This document shows, piece after piece, positions 33,474 through 43,272 of a stretch of DNA of 64,000 nucleotides (position 1 is its first letter; each line of letters opens with the position of its first letter). The translations under genes and the position numbers were made by a program. The stretch is from assembly GCA_024234975.1 (NCBI GenBank), contig JACKNH010000011.1, positions 62,001 to 126,000 on the forward strand, in the 5' to 3' direction. The stretch is from Gammaproteobacteria bacterium. Its GTDB lineage: Bacteria > Pseudomonadota > Gammaproteobacteria > Ga0077536. The notes beneath the pieces were generated by a model. That model ran no database searches. It was not told the DNA's origin and saw only the letters and a list, made by a program, of their open reading frames with translations.

Positions 33474-34151
33474 ATGAGTAACGGAACACTACCCACCGGT
33501 CTGGACGCGCTCAGCGCCACGCGGTTGACGAACAAGCAGGGCACCAGCAAGGACGTGGGCCAGGATGAATTCTTCAAGCTGATGATTGCGCAGCTGAAGA
33601 ACCAGGACCCGATGAAGCCGATGGAGAACGGTGAGTTCCTGACCCAGATAGCGCAGTTCAGTACCGTCAACGGCATCCGCGAGCTGCAGAACTCGTTCAG
33701 CACCCTGGCGAGCTCGATGCAGTCGAGTCAGGCCTTGCAGGCCTCTACCATGGTCGGCCGCACCGTGTTTCTGGACGGCTCGCAACTCATTGCCGGCGGC
33801 TCCGCACCCGCCAATGGCGCGGTGGTGCTGCCGCTGGCCGCCAGCGATGTCACGGTGACCATCGAGGATGGCGCCGGTCAGGTTGTCCGCGAAATCCATC
33901 TCGGCGCACAACAGGCCGGTAATGTCGAATTTACCTGGGAGGGTCTCGATGATGCAGGCGGCAATGTGCCGCAGGGCATCTACAACGTCAAAGCCAATGC
34001 CGTATTCGACGACTACGGCGCTCAGGCGGTTGGCACGCTGGTCAAGCTGAAAGTGGAAAGCGTGACCGTGCCCGGCATCGGCCAGCCACCGCAATTGAAT
34101 CTGTCAGACCGTCGCTCGGTCACTTTGAGCGACGTCATCGAAGTCATGTAG
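33474..34151 (+). CDS. flgD: Flagellar hook capping protein FlgD
   Basis: A 225-residue protein with the conserved N-terminus (VGQDEFFKLMIAQLKNQDPM, then NGEFLTQIAQFSTVNGI) that is needed for export and hook binding. The C-terminal half has FlgD Ig/Tudor-like modules (EFTWEGLDDAGGNVPQGIY). Known: it forms the cap under which FlgE polymerises. Third gene of the operon. Confidence 0.96.
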   Translation: MSNGTLPTGLDALSATRLTNKQGTSKDVGQDEFFKLMIAQLKNQDPMKPMENGEFLTQIAQFSTVNGIRELQNSFSTLASSMQSSQALQASTMVGRTVFLDGSQLIAGGSAPANGAVVLPLAASDVTVTIEDGAGQVVREIHLGAQQAGNVEFTWEGLDDAGGNVPQGIYNVKANAVFDDYGAQAVGTLVKLKVESVTVPGIGQPPQLNLSDRRSVTLSDVIEVM

Positions 34152-34197
34152 TCCGCGCAAGTCACGCGGAAATCATCGGTATCCAGGAGAGAACAAC

Positions 34198-35418
34198 ATG
34201 CCATTTCGTGTAGCGGTAAGTGGATTGCGCGCAGCGCAGGCGGACTTGAACGTGATCGGTAACAACATCGCGAACGTAGCCACCACGGGTTTCAAGAATT
34301 CCCGTGCAGAATTCAAAGACGTCTATTCCATCAGCAATATCGGCAGTGCGGGCGACTCACCAGGCCGCGGCTTGAACGTCTCGCGGATTGCCCAGCAGTT
34401 CTCCCAGGGCAACATCTCATTCACCGACAACGGCATGGATCTCGCGATCAGCGGTAACGGCTTCTTCATCCTCGATGACAACGGCTCGCGCAAATATACC
34501 CGCGACGGCGCGTTCGGTCTGGATCGGGAAGGCTATGTCGTGAACTCCGCCAACCAGCGCCTGGTGGCGTTCGGTGCGGACTCAACCGGCACCATCACTG
34601 GCGCGACTGGACCGCTGCGCATTGACCTCAACGATATTTCGCCTCAGGCGACCGGCCGTATCGATATCGGTATCAATCTCGATGCATCGGAAGACCCGCC
34701 CGGTACCGCGGTGTTCGATCCGCTGGACGCCAGTTCGTATAACCGGTCGACTGCGGTCAGCGTCTACGATTCGCTCGGTGGTCAGCATACCTTGCAGATG
34801 TTCTTCCTGAAGCAAGGCGCTCCCGCGGTGAACTCCTGGAGCACCTATACCGTAGTCGACGGGGTCGCAACCAGCGGTCCCAGTACGATGGCCTTCGATT
34901 CAGCCGGTGCTTTGGCCACGCCGGCCAACGGCCAGATCACAATTCCGACCTTCACGCCTGCCACCGGCGTCGACCCAATGGATGTCACGATCGACTTCAG
35001 TGGTTCAACACAGTTCGGCAAGGACTTCGGCGTCAATGCACTGGCGCAGGATGGTTTCAGCTCTGGACGATTCAGCGGTATCGATATCGATGAACAAGGC
35101 GTACTGCTGGCGCGATTCACCAACGGCCGCTCACGCGTACAAGGTCAGGTGGCACTGGCGACCTTTGCCAACGTGCAAGGTTTGCAACCCATCGGTGAAA
35201 GCGCGTGGGTCGAAACCTTCGCCTCTGGCGCCCAACTCGAAGGCGCGCCCGGCACTGCCAGCCTCGGCTTGATTCAGGCCGGCGCGCTGGAAGATTCCAA
35301 TGTCGATTTGTCCGAGCAGCTGGTCAAGCTGATCGTCGCGCAGCGCAACTACCAGGCCAACACCGAAGTGATTTCGGCAGCGGATACCGTTACCCAGGCA
35401 GTCATCAATATCCGTTGA
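34198..35418 (+). CDS. flgE: Flagellar hook protein FlgE
   Basis: A 406-residue protein with an AGGAGAGAAC ribosome site. It has an N-terminal rod/hook motif (NVIGNNIANVATTGFKNSRAEF), a central FlgE D1/D2 region with AVSVYDSLGGQHTLQMFFL, and the C-terminal EQLVKLIVAQRNYQANTEVISA. Known: forms the curved hook outside the outer membrane. Length is normal. A short inverted repeat (CCGCGcaagtcaCGCGG) lies in the flgD-flgE gap. Confidence 0.96.
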   Translation: MPFRVAVSGLRAAQADLNVIGNNIANVATTGFKNSRAEFKDVYSISNIGSAGDSPGRGLNVSRIAQQFSQGNISFTDNGMDLAISGNGFFILDDNGSRKYTRDGAFGLDREGYVVNSANQRLVAFGADSTGTITGATGPLRIDLNDISPQATGRIDIGINLDASEDPPGTAVFDPLDASSYNRSTAVSVYDSLGGQHTLQMFFLKQGAPAVNSWSTYTVVDGVATSGPSTMAFDSAGALATPANGQITIPTFTPATGVDPMDVTIDFSGSTQFGKDFGVNALAQDGFSSGRFSGIDIDEQGVLLARFTNGRSRVQGQVALATFANVQGLQPIGESAWVETFASGAQLEGAPGTASLGLIQAGALEDSNVDLSEQLVKLIVAQRNYQANTEVISAADTVTQAVINIR

Positions 35419-35453
35419 TCTGCATTTCTGAACTGACGACTGGACACTGACAC

Positions 35454-36194
35454 ATGGACCGGATGATTTTCCTGGCGATGAACGCGGCGAAGCAGAACCT
35501 GCGGGCGCAGAACATCGCAATGAACAACCTCGCCAATACCAGCACCACCGGCTTCAAGGCGGACTTTCAGGCCGCGCGAGCCATGCCGGTATTCGGCGAT
35601 GGACATCCCTCCCGTGTCTACTCCATGGTCGAACGGCCTGGCATCGATTTCACGCATGGCGCCATGGTGACCACGGGTAACGATATGGATATCGCCGTCG
35701 ACGGCGAAGGTTGGATCGCGGTGCAAGCCGCGGACGGCACGGAGGCCTATACCCGCTCGGGCGATCTGGAGCTCACCGCCAACGGCATTCTGCAAACCCG
35801 CTCGGGTCACCCGGTGATCGGTAACGGCGGCCTCATTACCTTGCCGCAGAATCAGGCGATGGTCATCGGTGTCGACGGCACCATCTCCATCCGTCCGTTG
35901 GGCCAGGAAGCCAACACACTGGCGCAGGTCGAGCGCGTCCGCCTGGTCAATCCGCCCAAAGACATGCTCATCAAGGGCGAGGACGGTCTGTTCCGCATGC
36001 GGGATGGCGCCCAGGCCGACACGGATGCCTTTGTCCGCGTGAAGCAGGGGGCACTCGAGGCGAGCAATGTCAATGCGGTGGAACAACTCACGCAGATCAT
36101 CACGCTGGCGCGGCAGTACGAAATGTCCATCAAGGCGATGGAAACGTCGCAGCGAATCGACGAAGCCAGTGTGCAGCAGATGCGCCTGAACTGA
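35454..36194 (+). CDS. flgF: Flagellar rod protein FlgF
   Basis: A 246-residue protein with MNNLANTSTTGFKADFQAAR near the N-terminus, MDIAVDGEGWIAVQAADG in the middle and EQLTQIITLARQYEMSIKAME at the C-terminus, all typical of FlgF. Known: it sits between proximal and distal rod. Separated from flgE by 35 bases with no promoter match. Confidence 0.95.
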   Translation: MDRMIFLAMNAAKQNLRAQNIAMNNLANTSTTGFKADFQAARAMPVFGDGHPSRVYSMVERPGIDFTHGAMVTTGNDMDIAVDGEGWIAVQAADGTEAYTRSGDLELTANGILQTRSGHPVIGNGGLITLPQNQAMVIGVDGTISIRPLGQEANTLAQVERVRLVNPPKDMLIKGEDGLFRMRDGAQADTDAFVRVKQGALEASNVNAVEQLTQIITLARQYEMSIKAMETSQRIDEASVQQMRLN

Positions 36195-36227
36195 TAACCG
36201 GCAAACCGAACCCAGGACTGAAAGAAA

Positions 36228-37013
36228 ATGGATCCAGCATTGGTAGTGGCAAAAACCGGCCTTTCCGCACAACAAACGCGGATGTCCGTCATCGCCAACA
36301 ACCTCGCCAACGTGGCAACCACGGGCTTCAAGCGCGACCGTGTCGCCTTTGAGGATCTGCTGTATCAGACGGTGCAGCAGCCCGGCGCATCGTCATCGGA
36401 AAGCACCGAGCTGCCATCGGGTCTGCTACTCGGTACCGGTGTACGCATCGTCGCCACCAACAAGATTTTCACCCAGGGCAACTTCGTTGCCACCGAGAAT
36501 CCGCTGGATATCGCTATTCAGGGGCGGGGCTTTTTCCAGGTGCTGATGCCAGACGGTAGCACTGCGTATACCCGCGACGGCACTTTTTCGATGAACTCAC
36601 AGGGCCAGATGGTGACCTCGTCCGGTTACCTGCTTGACCCGGCAATCACCATTCCTGCGGAAACGGTTTCCGTCACCATCGGTTCTGATGGCACGGTCAC
36701 CGCGCTCCAGGCCGGCGCCGCCACGCCATCGCAGATCGGTTCGATTCAGTTGGCGGATTTCATTAACCCGCAAGGGCTGCAGGCCATCGGTCAGAATCTT
36801 TACAAGGAAACCGTATCCAGCGGCAACCCGCAGGCCGGCACGCCCGGGTTGAACGGGCTTGGCACCTTACTACAGGGAAATGTCGAGGAATCGAACGTGA
36901 ATGTTGTCGAGGAGCTGGTGGACATGATCGAAGCCCAGCGCTCGTACGAAATGAATTCCAAGGCCGTGCAGACCGTCGATGAGATGCTGCAGTACCTGAA
37001 CCAGACTCTCTGA
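36228..37013 (+). CDS. flgG: Flagellar distal rod protein FlgG
   Basis: A 261-residue protein with MSVIANNLANVATTGFKRDR, PLDIAIQGRGFFQVLMPDG and EELVDMIEAQRSYEMNSKAVQT. Length exactly in the family range. Known: builds the distal rod that crosses the peptidoglycan and carries the P and L rings. It lies 33 bases after flgF. Confidence 0.96.
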   Translation: MDPALVVAKTGLSAQQTRMSVIANNLANVATTGFKRDRVAFEDLLYQTVQQPGASSSESTELPSGLLLGTGVRIVATNKIFTQGNFVATENPLDIAIQGRGFFQVLMPDGSTAYTRDGTFSMNSQGQMVTSSGYLLDPAITIPAETVSVTIGSDGTVTALQAGAATPSQIGSIQLADFINPQGLQAIGQNLYKETVSSGNPQAGTPGLNGLGTLLQGNVEESNVNVVEELVDMIEAQRSYEMNSKAVQTVDEMLQYLNQTL

Positions 37014-37060
37014 TAAATGAATAGAGCGGCGCCGCGTAATCGCGGTGCTGGCTCCGGAAA

Positions 37061-37801
37061 ATGGACAAAGAACAGATGAAAACACGCAGCTTTGCCTCAA
37101 CGACCTTTGCGACACTTGCCGTCCTGGCAATCGGCATGTCACTGACCGGATGCAACTCCGCCCCCAAGCGTGACCCCGGCTTTGCCGCCAGCCTGCCGGC
37201 CTACCGGCCGATGGACGCGCAGGGTAACGGCGCCATCTTCCAGACCGGGCACAACATTGTGCTGTTCGAGGATAACAAGGCACGGCGCATCGGCGACCTG
37301 TTGACGGTTCGTCTGACCGAATCGACCAACGCGACCAAGAGCGCCTCCACCACGGTCAGCCGCGACCAGAGCGCCAACATCACCAATCCGACCATTCTTG
37401 GCAGCACGCCCAGCTTCAATCTGCCCGGCATCCTGCCGCTGGCAAGCACCGGCAATAATTCGCTGGAAACGGCAATATCCGCCGGTTCGGATTTCGAAGG
37501 CGGCGGCGACAGCGCCCAGAGCAACAGTCTCAATGGCTCTATCACCGTTACCGTGGCCGACGTTCTGCCCAATGGCTACCTCTACGTGCGCGGCGAAAAG
37601 CGTCTGAATCTGAACCAGGGCAATGAGTACGTGAAGATTGCCGGTATCGTCAGACCGCTTGATATTCAAGCAGATAATTCGGTGCCGTCGACCAAGATCG
37701 CCGACGCCACGATCATCTATAACGGCGACGGCGCCACCGCTGAATCCAATCGCATGGGCTGGCTGGCCCGATTCTTCAACAGCAAGGCCTTTCCGTTCTG
37801 A
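37061..37801 (+). CDS. flgH: Flagellar L-ring protein FlgH
   Basis: A 246-residue lipoprotein; an alternative ATG five codons later (37076) is equally plausible. Signal peptide with lipobox SLTGC, then the FlgH domain with GDLLTVRLTES, LNGSITVTVADVLPNGYLYVRGEK and NEYVKIAGIVRP. Known: FlgH forms the L ring in the outer membrane. The next gene, flgI, appears to have its own promoter. Confidence 0.95.
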   Translation: MDKEQMKTRSFASTTFATLAVLAIGMSLTGCNSAPKRDPGFAASLPAYRPMDAQGNGAIFQTGHNIVLFEDNKARRIGDLLTVRLTESTNATKSASTTVSRDQSANITNPTILGSTPSFNLPGILPLASTGNNSLETAISAGSDFEGGGDSAQSNSLNGSITVTVADVLPNGYLYVRGEKRLNLNQGNEYVKIAGIVRPLDIQADNSVPSTKIADATIIYNGDGATAESNRMGWLARFFNSKAFPF

Positions 37802-37803
37802 AC

Positions 37804-37819
37804 TGGCACGGATGCTGCA
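37804..37819 (+). promoter_or_regulatory. Sigma-54 promoter ahead of flgI
   Basis: TGGCACGGATGCTGCA: a perfect -24 half TGGCACG, 4 bases, then CTGCA with the -12 GC correctly spaced. It starts 3 bases after the flgH stop codon and 90 bases before the flgI start. It suggests that flgI-flgL can be made independently of flgB-flgH. Confidence 0.8.
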
Positions 37820-37908
37820 ACTGGCCTGCGCATACTCAATATCTATACGGGTAAAGCGGTTCGTCTGAGTTCAACTCGATGGCCGCCGCACCCAGCATCG
37901 GAGCCGTC

Positions 37909-39030
37909 ATGTCGATTGATAAGTTGAAGAAGGCGTTCTTACTGGTGGCCGCGGCCGTCGCGGTCGGTCTGCCGGGAACAGGCAGCGCCGAGCGCATCAA
38001 GGATATCGCCGCGGTCGCCGGCGTGCGGGAAAACCAGTTGGTGGGCTATGGGCTGGTTGTTGGTCTGGATGGCACGGGCGACCAGACGACCCAGACGCCG
38101 TTCACTGTGCAGTCGATCAAGTCGATGCTGGCGCAGATGGGCGTGACGGTACCGGACAACGTCAATCCGCAGCTGAAGAACGTCGCAGCGGTGATGGTAC
38201 ATGCCTCACTGCCGGCATTTTCCAAACCCGGCCAGACCATCGATATCACGGTTTCTTCAATCGGTAACGCCAAGAGCCTGCGTGGCGGCAGCTTGCTGAT
38301 GACACCACTGAAAGGTATCGACGGGCAGGTTTATGCGATGGCCCAGGGTAACCTGGTGGTGGGTGGCTTCGGCGCGGCGACCAACGATGGCTCGCGCATC
38401 TCGGTCAACATTCCCAGCGTTGGCCGTATCCCCAACGGTGCTACGGTCGAGCGCGAAGTTGCGACCGCGTTCGGTAGCGGCGAGTACCTTACCTTGAATC
38501 TTCACAACCCGGACTTCACCACCGCAACCCGTGTCGCCCAGGCCCTGGAAGATACATTTGGCGCGGGATCAGCCGCTCCGATAGATGGTTCTTCCGTCCG
38601 CGTGGTCGCGCCGGCCAGTGCGTCGCAAAGGGTGGCCTTCATGTCCATGGTGGAGAACGTGGAAATTGATCCGGGCGAAGCGCCAGCCCGTGTCATAGTG
38701 AATTCCCGGACTGGCACCGTGGTCATCGGTCGCAACGTGCACGTGACCGCAGCAGCGGTGACCCACGGCAGCCTCACCGTGACGATCAGCAGTACGCCGA
38801 TCATCAGTCAACCGGAACCGCTCTCCGGTGGTGACACAGCAGTCGTTCCGAACAGTCAGATCGCGGTGGAAGAAGAGCAGTCGCGCATGTTCATGTTTGC
38901 GCCGGGTGTCTCGCTGGAAGACATCGTGCAGACCGTCAACGGCGTTGGCGCTGCGCCAGGCGACCTGGTGGCGATTCTTGAAGCATTAAAGGAAGCCGGT
39001 GCACTGCGGGCCGAATTGATCATCATCTGA
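37909..39030 (+). CDS. flgI: Flagellar P-ring protein FlgI
   Basis: A 373-residue protein from the ATG at 37909; an in-frame ATG at 37879 would add 10 residues. Signal peptide (cleavage near GSAE), then the near-invariant RIKDIAAVAGVRENQLVGYG and LVVGLDGTGDQT. Known: FlgI forms the P ring around the rod in the peptidoglycan layer and needs FlgA, encoded at 31605. Full length for the family. Confidence 0.96.
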   Translation: MSIDKLKKAFLLVAAAVAVGLPGTGSAERIKDIAAVAGVRENQLVGYGLVVGLDGTGDQTTQTPFTVQSIKSMLAQMGVTVPDNVNPQLKNVAAVMVHASLPAFSKPGQTIDITVSSIGNAKSLRGGSLLMTPLKGIDGQVYAMAQGNLVVGGFGAATNDGSRISVNIPSVGRIPNGATVEREVATAFGSGEYLTLNLHNPDFTTATRVAQALEDTFGAGSAAPIDGSSVRVVAPASASQRVAFMSMVENVEIDPGEAPARVIVNSRTGTVVIGRNVHVTAAAVTHGSLTVTISSTPIISQPEPLSGGDTAVVPNSQIAVEEEQSRMFMFAPGVSLEDIVQTVNGVGAAPGDLVAILEALKEAGALRAELIII

Positions 39031-39051
39031 TTTTCAACGACACAGCCCATC

Positions 39052-39984
39052 ATGACCGCCACCGCTGCCAATGCCCTGGACTTCTCGCGCTTCGCCGAGG
39101 TTAAGCGCATGGCCCGTGGCGACAGCCCCGAAGCCTACAAGGAAATCGGCCGCGAATTTGAAGCGATGCTGTTTCAGATGATGCTGAAATCAGCGCGCGA
39201 CACGTTGCCTGGCGACAGTTTGTTCGGCGGCAACGAGATGGAAATCTATCAGGATATGTTTGACCAGCAGGCAGCTCTTGCGGTAGCGGCGCAAGGGCGG
39301 TTGGGAATTGCCGACGCGATAGCAGCGCAACTTTCCGGACAGAGCGTCCGGCCGGCGATACCCGGTACTGTGGAGGGAGAGGGACTTCGTACGTTCAAGG
39401 GCATTGACCGCTACTCGGTGATGGCCTCGGCGACGGCGCAGGTAGCTGGCGCTACTGCATTGAAAGCAGTTGATGACAGTACGCCAACGTCGGCCGAGGA
39501 CTTCGTCGCCAGCCTGCTGCCACATGCACAGCGTGCCGCCAAAGCGCTGGGTGTCGACCCGGCGGTGATTGTGGCGCAAGCAGTGCTGGAAACCGGTTGG
39601 GGCCAACGGCAGATTCGCGCCAGCGATGGCACGAGTTCCAACAACGTATTTGGTATCAAGCAAAGTCACGGTTGGCGCGGCGCGGTAGTCAATACGCGGA
39701 CAACCGAATACCAGGGTGGCCAGGCGCATCAACAGACAGCGGCTTTCCGCAGCTACGCAAATCTCGATGCCGCCTTCGGTGACTACGTCGAGTTCCTCAG
39801 TGGCAACGAACGTTACCGCGATGCGTTGGGCGCCGGCACTGATGCCAGGCGGTTTGCGGTCGGGCTGCAGCGGGCAGGCTATGCCACCGACCCGGCCTAT
39901 GCCCGCAAGATCATCGACCTGTTACCGCGGGTGCGTCTGCATATGGCAACCGCGTCCGCGCCGGCGGCCATCAATAACGGATGA
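39052..39984 (+). CDS. flgJ: Rod assembly protein and peptidoglycan hydrolase FlgJ
   Basis: A 310-residue two-domain protein. The N-terminal rod-capping domain (about 20-100) has EIGREFEAMLFQMMLKSARDT and NEMEIYQDMFDQQAAL. The C-terminal glucosaminidase/muramidase domain (about 150-300) has the catalytic glutamate in AQAVLETGWGQ (E180) and NVFGIKQSHGWRG. Known: the C-terminal part opens the peptidoglycan for rod growth. Fusion of both domains is the usual gammaproteobacterial form. Confidence 0.96.
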   Translation: MTATAANALDFSRFAEVKRMARGDSPEAYKEIGREFEAMLFQMMLKSARDTLPGDSLFGGNEMEIYQDMFDQQAALAVAAQGRLGIADAIAAQLSGQSVRPAIPGTVEGEGLRTFKGIDRYSVMASATAQVAGATALKAVDDSTPTSAEDFVASLLPHAQRAAKALGVDPAVIVAQAVLETGWGQRQIRASDGTSSNNVFGIKQSHGWRGAVVNTRTTEYQGGQAHQQTAAFRSYANLDAAFGDYVEFLSGNERYRDALGAGTDARRFAVGLQRAGYATDPAYARKIIDLLPRVRLHMATASAPAAINNG

Positions 39985-39992
39985 ATTGACCG

Positions 39993-41876
39993 ATGAGCAA
40001 CATCTTCAATGTCGGATTGTCGGGCCTGATGTCCTCCCAGCGGGTGCTGGCCACGGTCGGGCACAATATCGCCAACGCAAATACAGAGGGTTACAGCCGG
40101 CAACGTGTAGAGTTATCGGCCCGTCTGCCGCAGGCCATCGGCGACATCAATATCGGTCGCGGCGTGACCGTCGATTCGATCTCCCGCGTGTCCGACCAGT
40201 TCCTGACGTCCCAATTGCGCAGCACTGCGGCCAACGAGCAGCAGCAAGCCGCCTATCACTCGATGGCGACCCAGGTGACGGACCTGTTCGCCGATACCAG
40301 TATCGGCATTTCCTCAGTGCTGCAGTCGTTCTTCGATGCCTTGCAGGACGTCAACAACGATCCGACATCAATCACTTCCCGCCAGATCTTCCTGTCCGCA
40401 AGCGAGGAGCTCGTCACCCGGTTTCATACCCAGGCGAGCGAGGTCGGTGATATTGAAGACGAAATCAACTTCGATCTGCAGTCCGCGGTCAACGATATCA
40501 ATTCCCTCACGCGCTCGATTGCGGACCTCAACGTCAGGATTCAGCAGGAACTCGGTCGCACCCATGGCATTCCGCCCGCGGACCTGCTCGACAAGCGTGA
40601 CCTGCAGCTGGTCCAGCTGGCGGAGCTTGTCGGGGCTAATGCGATTGAGCAGGCGGATGGACAGCTGACGGTCACCGTGGGCAACGGCCAGGTGCTGATT
40701 GCCGGCGCAACGGTCAACAAGTTGACGTTGGTTCCTGACCCATTCGACGCGACGCGGATGGAAATAGCACATGACGTGGGTGGCACGCCGTCACCGATCT
40801 CCAATTATCTGACCGCGGGCAGGGTCGGCGGGCTGCTGGCAGCGCGTGCTGAAGTTGTGGACGGTACACGTAATGAGCTCGGTCGTCTCGCCGCGGCCTT
40901 GTCGCTGGAGTTCAATACCCAGCACAAGGCGGGTATCGACCTCAATGGTGCTTTCGGTGGGGACTTCTTCAGCATTGCCGCGCCACAGGTGATCAACAAG
41001 GCAGGCAATACCGGCGGGATTTCCGTGGCATTCGATCCGGCCAATGTCGCCAACCTCAAACCCGTGGACTATCGCCTTCGATACGATGGCACCAACCTGA
41101 CCTTGACCAACTTTGCCACGGGCGCTCAGCAGACACTGACCGGCGCGGGGCCATTCAACGTGGAAGGTGTGCAAATCTCGATCACTTCCGCACTGGCGGC
41201 GGGTGACGAGTTCCGAATCCAGCCGCTACGTAATGTGGCGCGCGACTTCGATGTGGTCGTCGACGACACCCGCAAAATTGCAATTGCGGCGCCGGTGCAG
41301 ACGCAGGAGTCCTCCAGCAATCTCGGCAACGCGACCATCGCGCCACCGCTGGTGTTGGATGCGTCCAATCCAGCCTTGCGCAACACGGTCAATATCGTGT
41401 TTCAGGACCCGCCGACGACATATCAGATCAATGGCGCTGGTCCGCTGATTCCGTACAGCAGTGGCAACACCATCGACCTCAACGGTTGGCGAGTTCAGAT
41501 AAGTGGCGCGCCTGTCGCCGGCGATACTTTCACCATCCGCGCGAACACTTCAGGGTTTGGCGACAACGCGAATGGCTTGGCGCTGGCTGATCTCGCGACC
41601 CGTGGCATTCTGGATGGCGGCGCCAATTCCGTCGTTGAAGGTTATGGCAACCTCGTAGGCGTGGCCGGCGCCAAGACCCGCCAGGCAGAACTGTCGCACG
41701 AGGCATTTCAGGTCCTGCGCAATAACGCCATTGCGGCACGTGAAGAAATATCCGGCGTCAATCTCGATGAGGAAGCGGCCAATATGCTGCGCTTCCAGCA
41801 GCTCTACCAGGCCTCGGCGCAAATCGTTCAAGCCGGACAGGAAACCATTGATGCGCTGCTGAGCATCATGAGGTAA
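39993..41876 (+). CDS. flgK: Hook-filament junction protein FlgK
   Basis: A 627-residue protein with the conserved N-terminus (MSNIFNVGLSGLMSSQRVLA, then GHNIANANTEGYSRQRVELS) and C-terminus (GVNLDEEAANMLRFQQLYQAS). The long middle region is the variable domain exposed on the junction. Known: HAP1, joins hook and filament, chaperoned by FlgN. It lies 8 bases after flgJ and 6 bases before flgL. Confidence 0.96.
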   Translation: MSNIFNVGLSGLMSSQRVLATVGHNIANANTEGYSRQRVELSARLPQAIGDINIGRGVTVDSISRVSDQFLTSQLRSTAANEQQQAAYHSMATQVTDLFADTSIGISSVLQSFFDALQDVNNDPTSITSRQIFLSASEELVTRFHTQASEVGDIEDEINFDLQSAVNDINSLTRSIADLNVRIQQELGRTHGIPPADLLDKRDLQLVQLAELVGANAIEQADGQLTVTVGNGQVLIAGATVNKLTLVPDPFDATRMEIAHDVGGTPSPISNYLTAGRVGGLLAARAEVVDGTRNELGRLAAALSLEFNTQHKAGIDLNGAFGGDFFSIAAPQVINKAGNTGGISVAFDPANVANLKPVDYRLRYDGTNLTLTNFATGAQQTLTGAGPFNVEGVQISITSALAAGDEFRIQPLRNVARDFDVVVDDTRKIAIAAPVQTQESSSNLGNATIAPPLVLDASNPALRNTVNIVFQDPPTTYQINGAGPLIPYSSGNTIDLNGWRVQISGAPVAGDTFTIRANTSGFGDNANGLALADLATRGILDGGANSVVEGYGNLVGVAGAKTRQAELSHEAFQVLRNNAIAAREEISGVNLDEEAANMLRFQQLYQASAQIVQAGQETIDALLSIMR

Positions 41877-41882
41877 GCAGTG

Positions 41883-43085
41883 ATGAGAATTTCGAATCAA
41901 CTCCAGTACCAGCAAAGTCTGAGCAAGATGCTCGACATCCAGGCACAGACAGCCAAATACCAGAACCAGATTTCGTCCGGCAAGCGCATCGCCAATCCGT
42001 CCGAGGACCCGAGTGGCTCAACCAAGGCGTTGCAGCTGACCGAGCGGATTGAAGGCCTGAGCCAGTATGCGCGCAACGCGAGTTACGTCGAACTGCGCCT
42101 GCAACACCAGGAAGGCGTTATCAGCTCCATCGAGGATGTCATGCAGCGCGTCCGTGAGCTTACTCTGCAGGGAAAGAATGGCGCGCTGTCGACCAGCGAC
42201 CGTCGAGCCATCGCTGCCGAAATCCGCCAACACCGCGAGACATTGGTCGGGTTGGGGAACACGCAGAACGAAAGCGGAGAGTACATATTCTCGGGCATGG
42301 CGGTGGACACCCAGCCGTTCTCCAACTCACCTGCGGGTAACGTTGTATATAGTGGTGACCAGACGACCCGGGAAATCGAGGTCGGTGAGTTCCGCAAGCT
42401 GCGTGACGGTTTCTCCGGTTACGAGGTGTTCATGGCCATTCGCGAGGGCAATGGCAGCTTCGCCGTCGATCTGAACCCGGCGAACACCGGCTCAGCCAGA
42501 GTGGTTTCCAGGATGATGACGGACCCGGCCAATTTTGCCGCGGAAAACTACCGAATCCAGTTCACCTCGGCGACGACCTATGACCTGTATAACGACACAA
42601 CAGGAACTTTGGTCGCTGCTGCGCAAGTTTATTCCGAAGATGCCGATATAGCCTTCAACGGACTCCAGGTGGCACTTCAAGGTACACCTGCCGCGGGTGA
42701 TGAAGTCACGATCTCCCCGGCGCGCAACGTCCCGGTATTCGACATGCTGGATGGCGTTATTTCCGCACTCGAATCCGATCCCATTTCCTCGGCTGACTGG
42801 GCAAAGTTCCATCAATCGACGGATAACTTCCTCGGTGATATCGATCAAGCCCAGGAGAACATTCTCCAGGTCAGAACCGCCATCGGCGCGCGGCTGAACG
42901 GCTTGCAGATTCAGCATGACGTCAACGAAACACTTGATATTCAGCTGAAACGCGCGCGATCAGATATCGAAGATGTAGATATCGCTGAAGCCGTCAGCGC
43001 GCTCGTGCAACAGACCACCGTGCTCGAAGCTGCACAGGCAGCTTTCGTGAGAGTTCAGGGCATGAACCTGTTCGATTTGCTCTGA
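41883..43085 (+). CDS. flgL: Hook-filament junction protein FlgL
   Basis: A 400-residue flagellin-related protein; the ATG at 41883 (MRISNQLQYQQSL) is preferred over a GTG one codon earlier. It has a conserved D0/D1 N-terminus (YQNQISSGKRIANPSEDPSG), a D1 helix (RVRELTLQGKNGALS) and a C-terminal flagellin domain ending EAAQAAFVRVQGMNLFDLL. Known: HAP3, between FlgK and the filament. Last gene of the flg operon. Confidence 0.96.
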   Translation: MRISNQLQYQQSLSKMLDIQAQTAKYQNQISSGKRIANPSEDPSGSTKALQLTERIEGLSQYARNASYVELRLQHQEGVISSIEDVMQRVRELTLQGKNGALSTSDRRAIAAEIRQHRETLVGLGNTQNESGEYIFSGMAVDTQPFSNSPAGNVVYSGDQTTREIEVGEFRKLRDGFSGYEVFMAIREGNGSFAVDLNPANTGSARVVSRMMTDPANFAAENYRIQFTSATTYDLYNDTTGTLVAAAQVYSEDADIAFNGLQVALQGTPAAGDEVTISPARNVPVFDMLDGVISALESDPISSADWAKFHQSTDNFLGDIDQAQENILQVRTAIGARLNGLQIQHDVNETLDIQLKRARSDIEDVDIAEAVSALVQQTTVLEAAQAAFVRVQGMNLFDLL

Positions 43086-43130
43086 TCCGCAAATGCCAAT
43101 TCAGTCTCATGATTCGCGTAGCACACTTCC

Positions 43131-43158
43131 TAAAGATAATTCAACCCCGTTCCGATAC
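43131..43158 (+). promoter_or_regulatory. Sigma-28 (FliA) promoter of the flagellin gene
   Basis: TAAAG at 43131 and TCCGATAC at 43151-43158 match the TAAA and GCCGATAA elements, with a spacer one base longer than the usual 15. It lies 115 bases before the flagellin start. Confidence 0.6.
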
Positions 43159-43272
43159 CTTGCTCAACGGCGGAAATGTGACCTCTGTGTGGGGTCAGCC
43201 AACGTTCAAGGCGGCACGGCAACGACGTCCGATGACCGACCACAGTAAGCACTTGGCTTTAAGGAGAACCTA

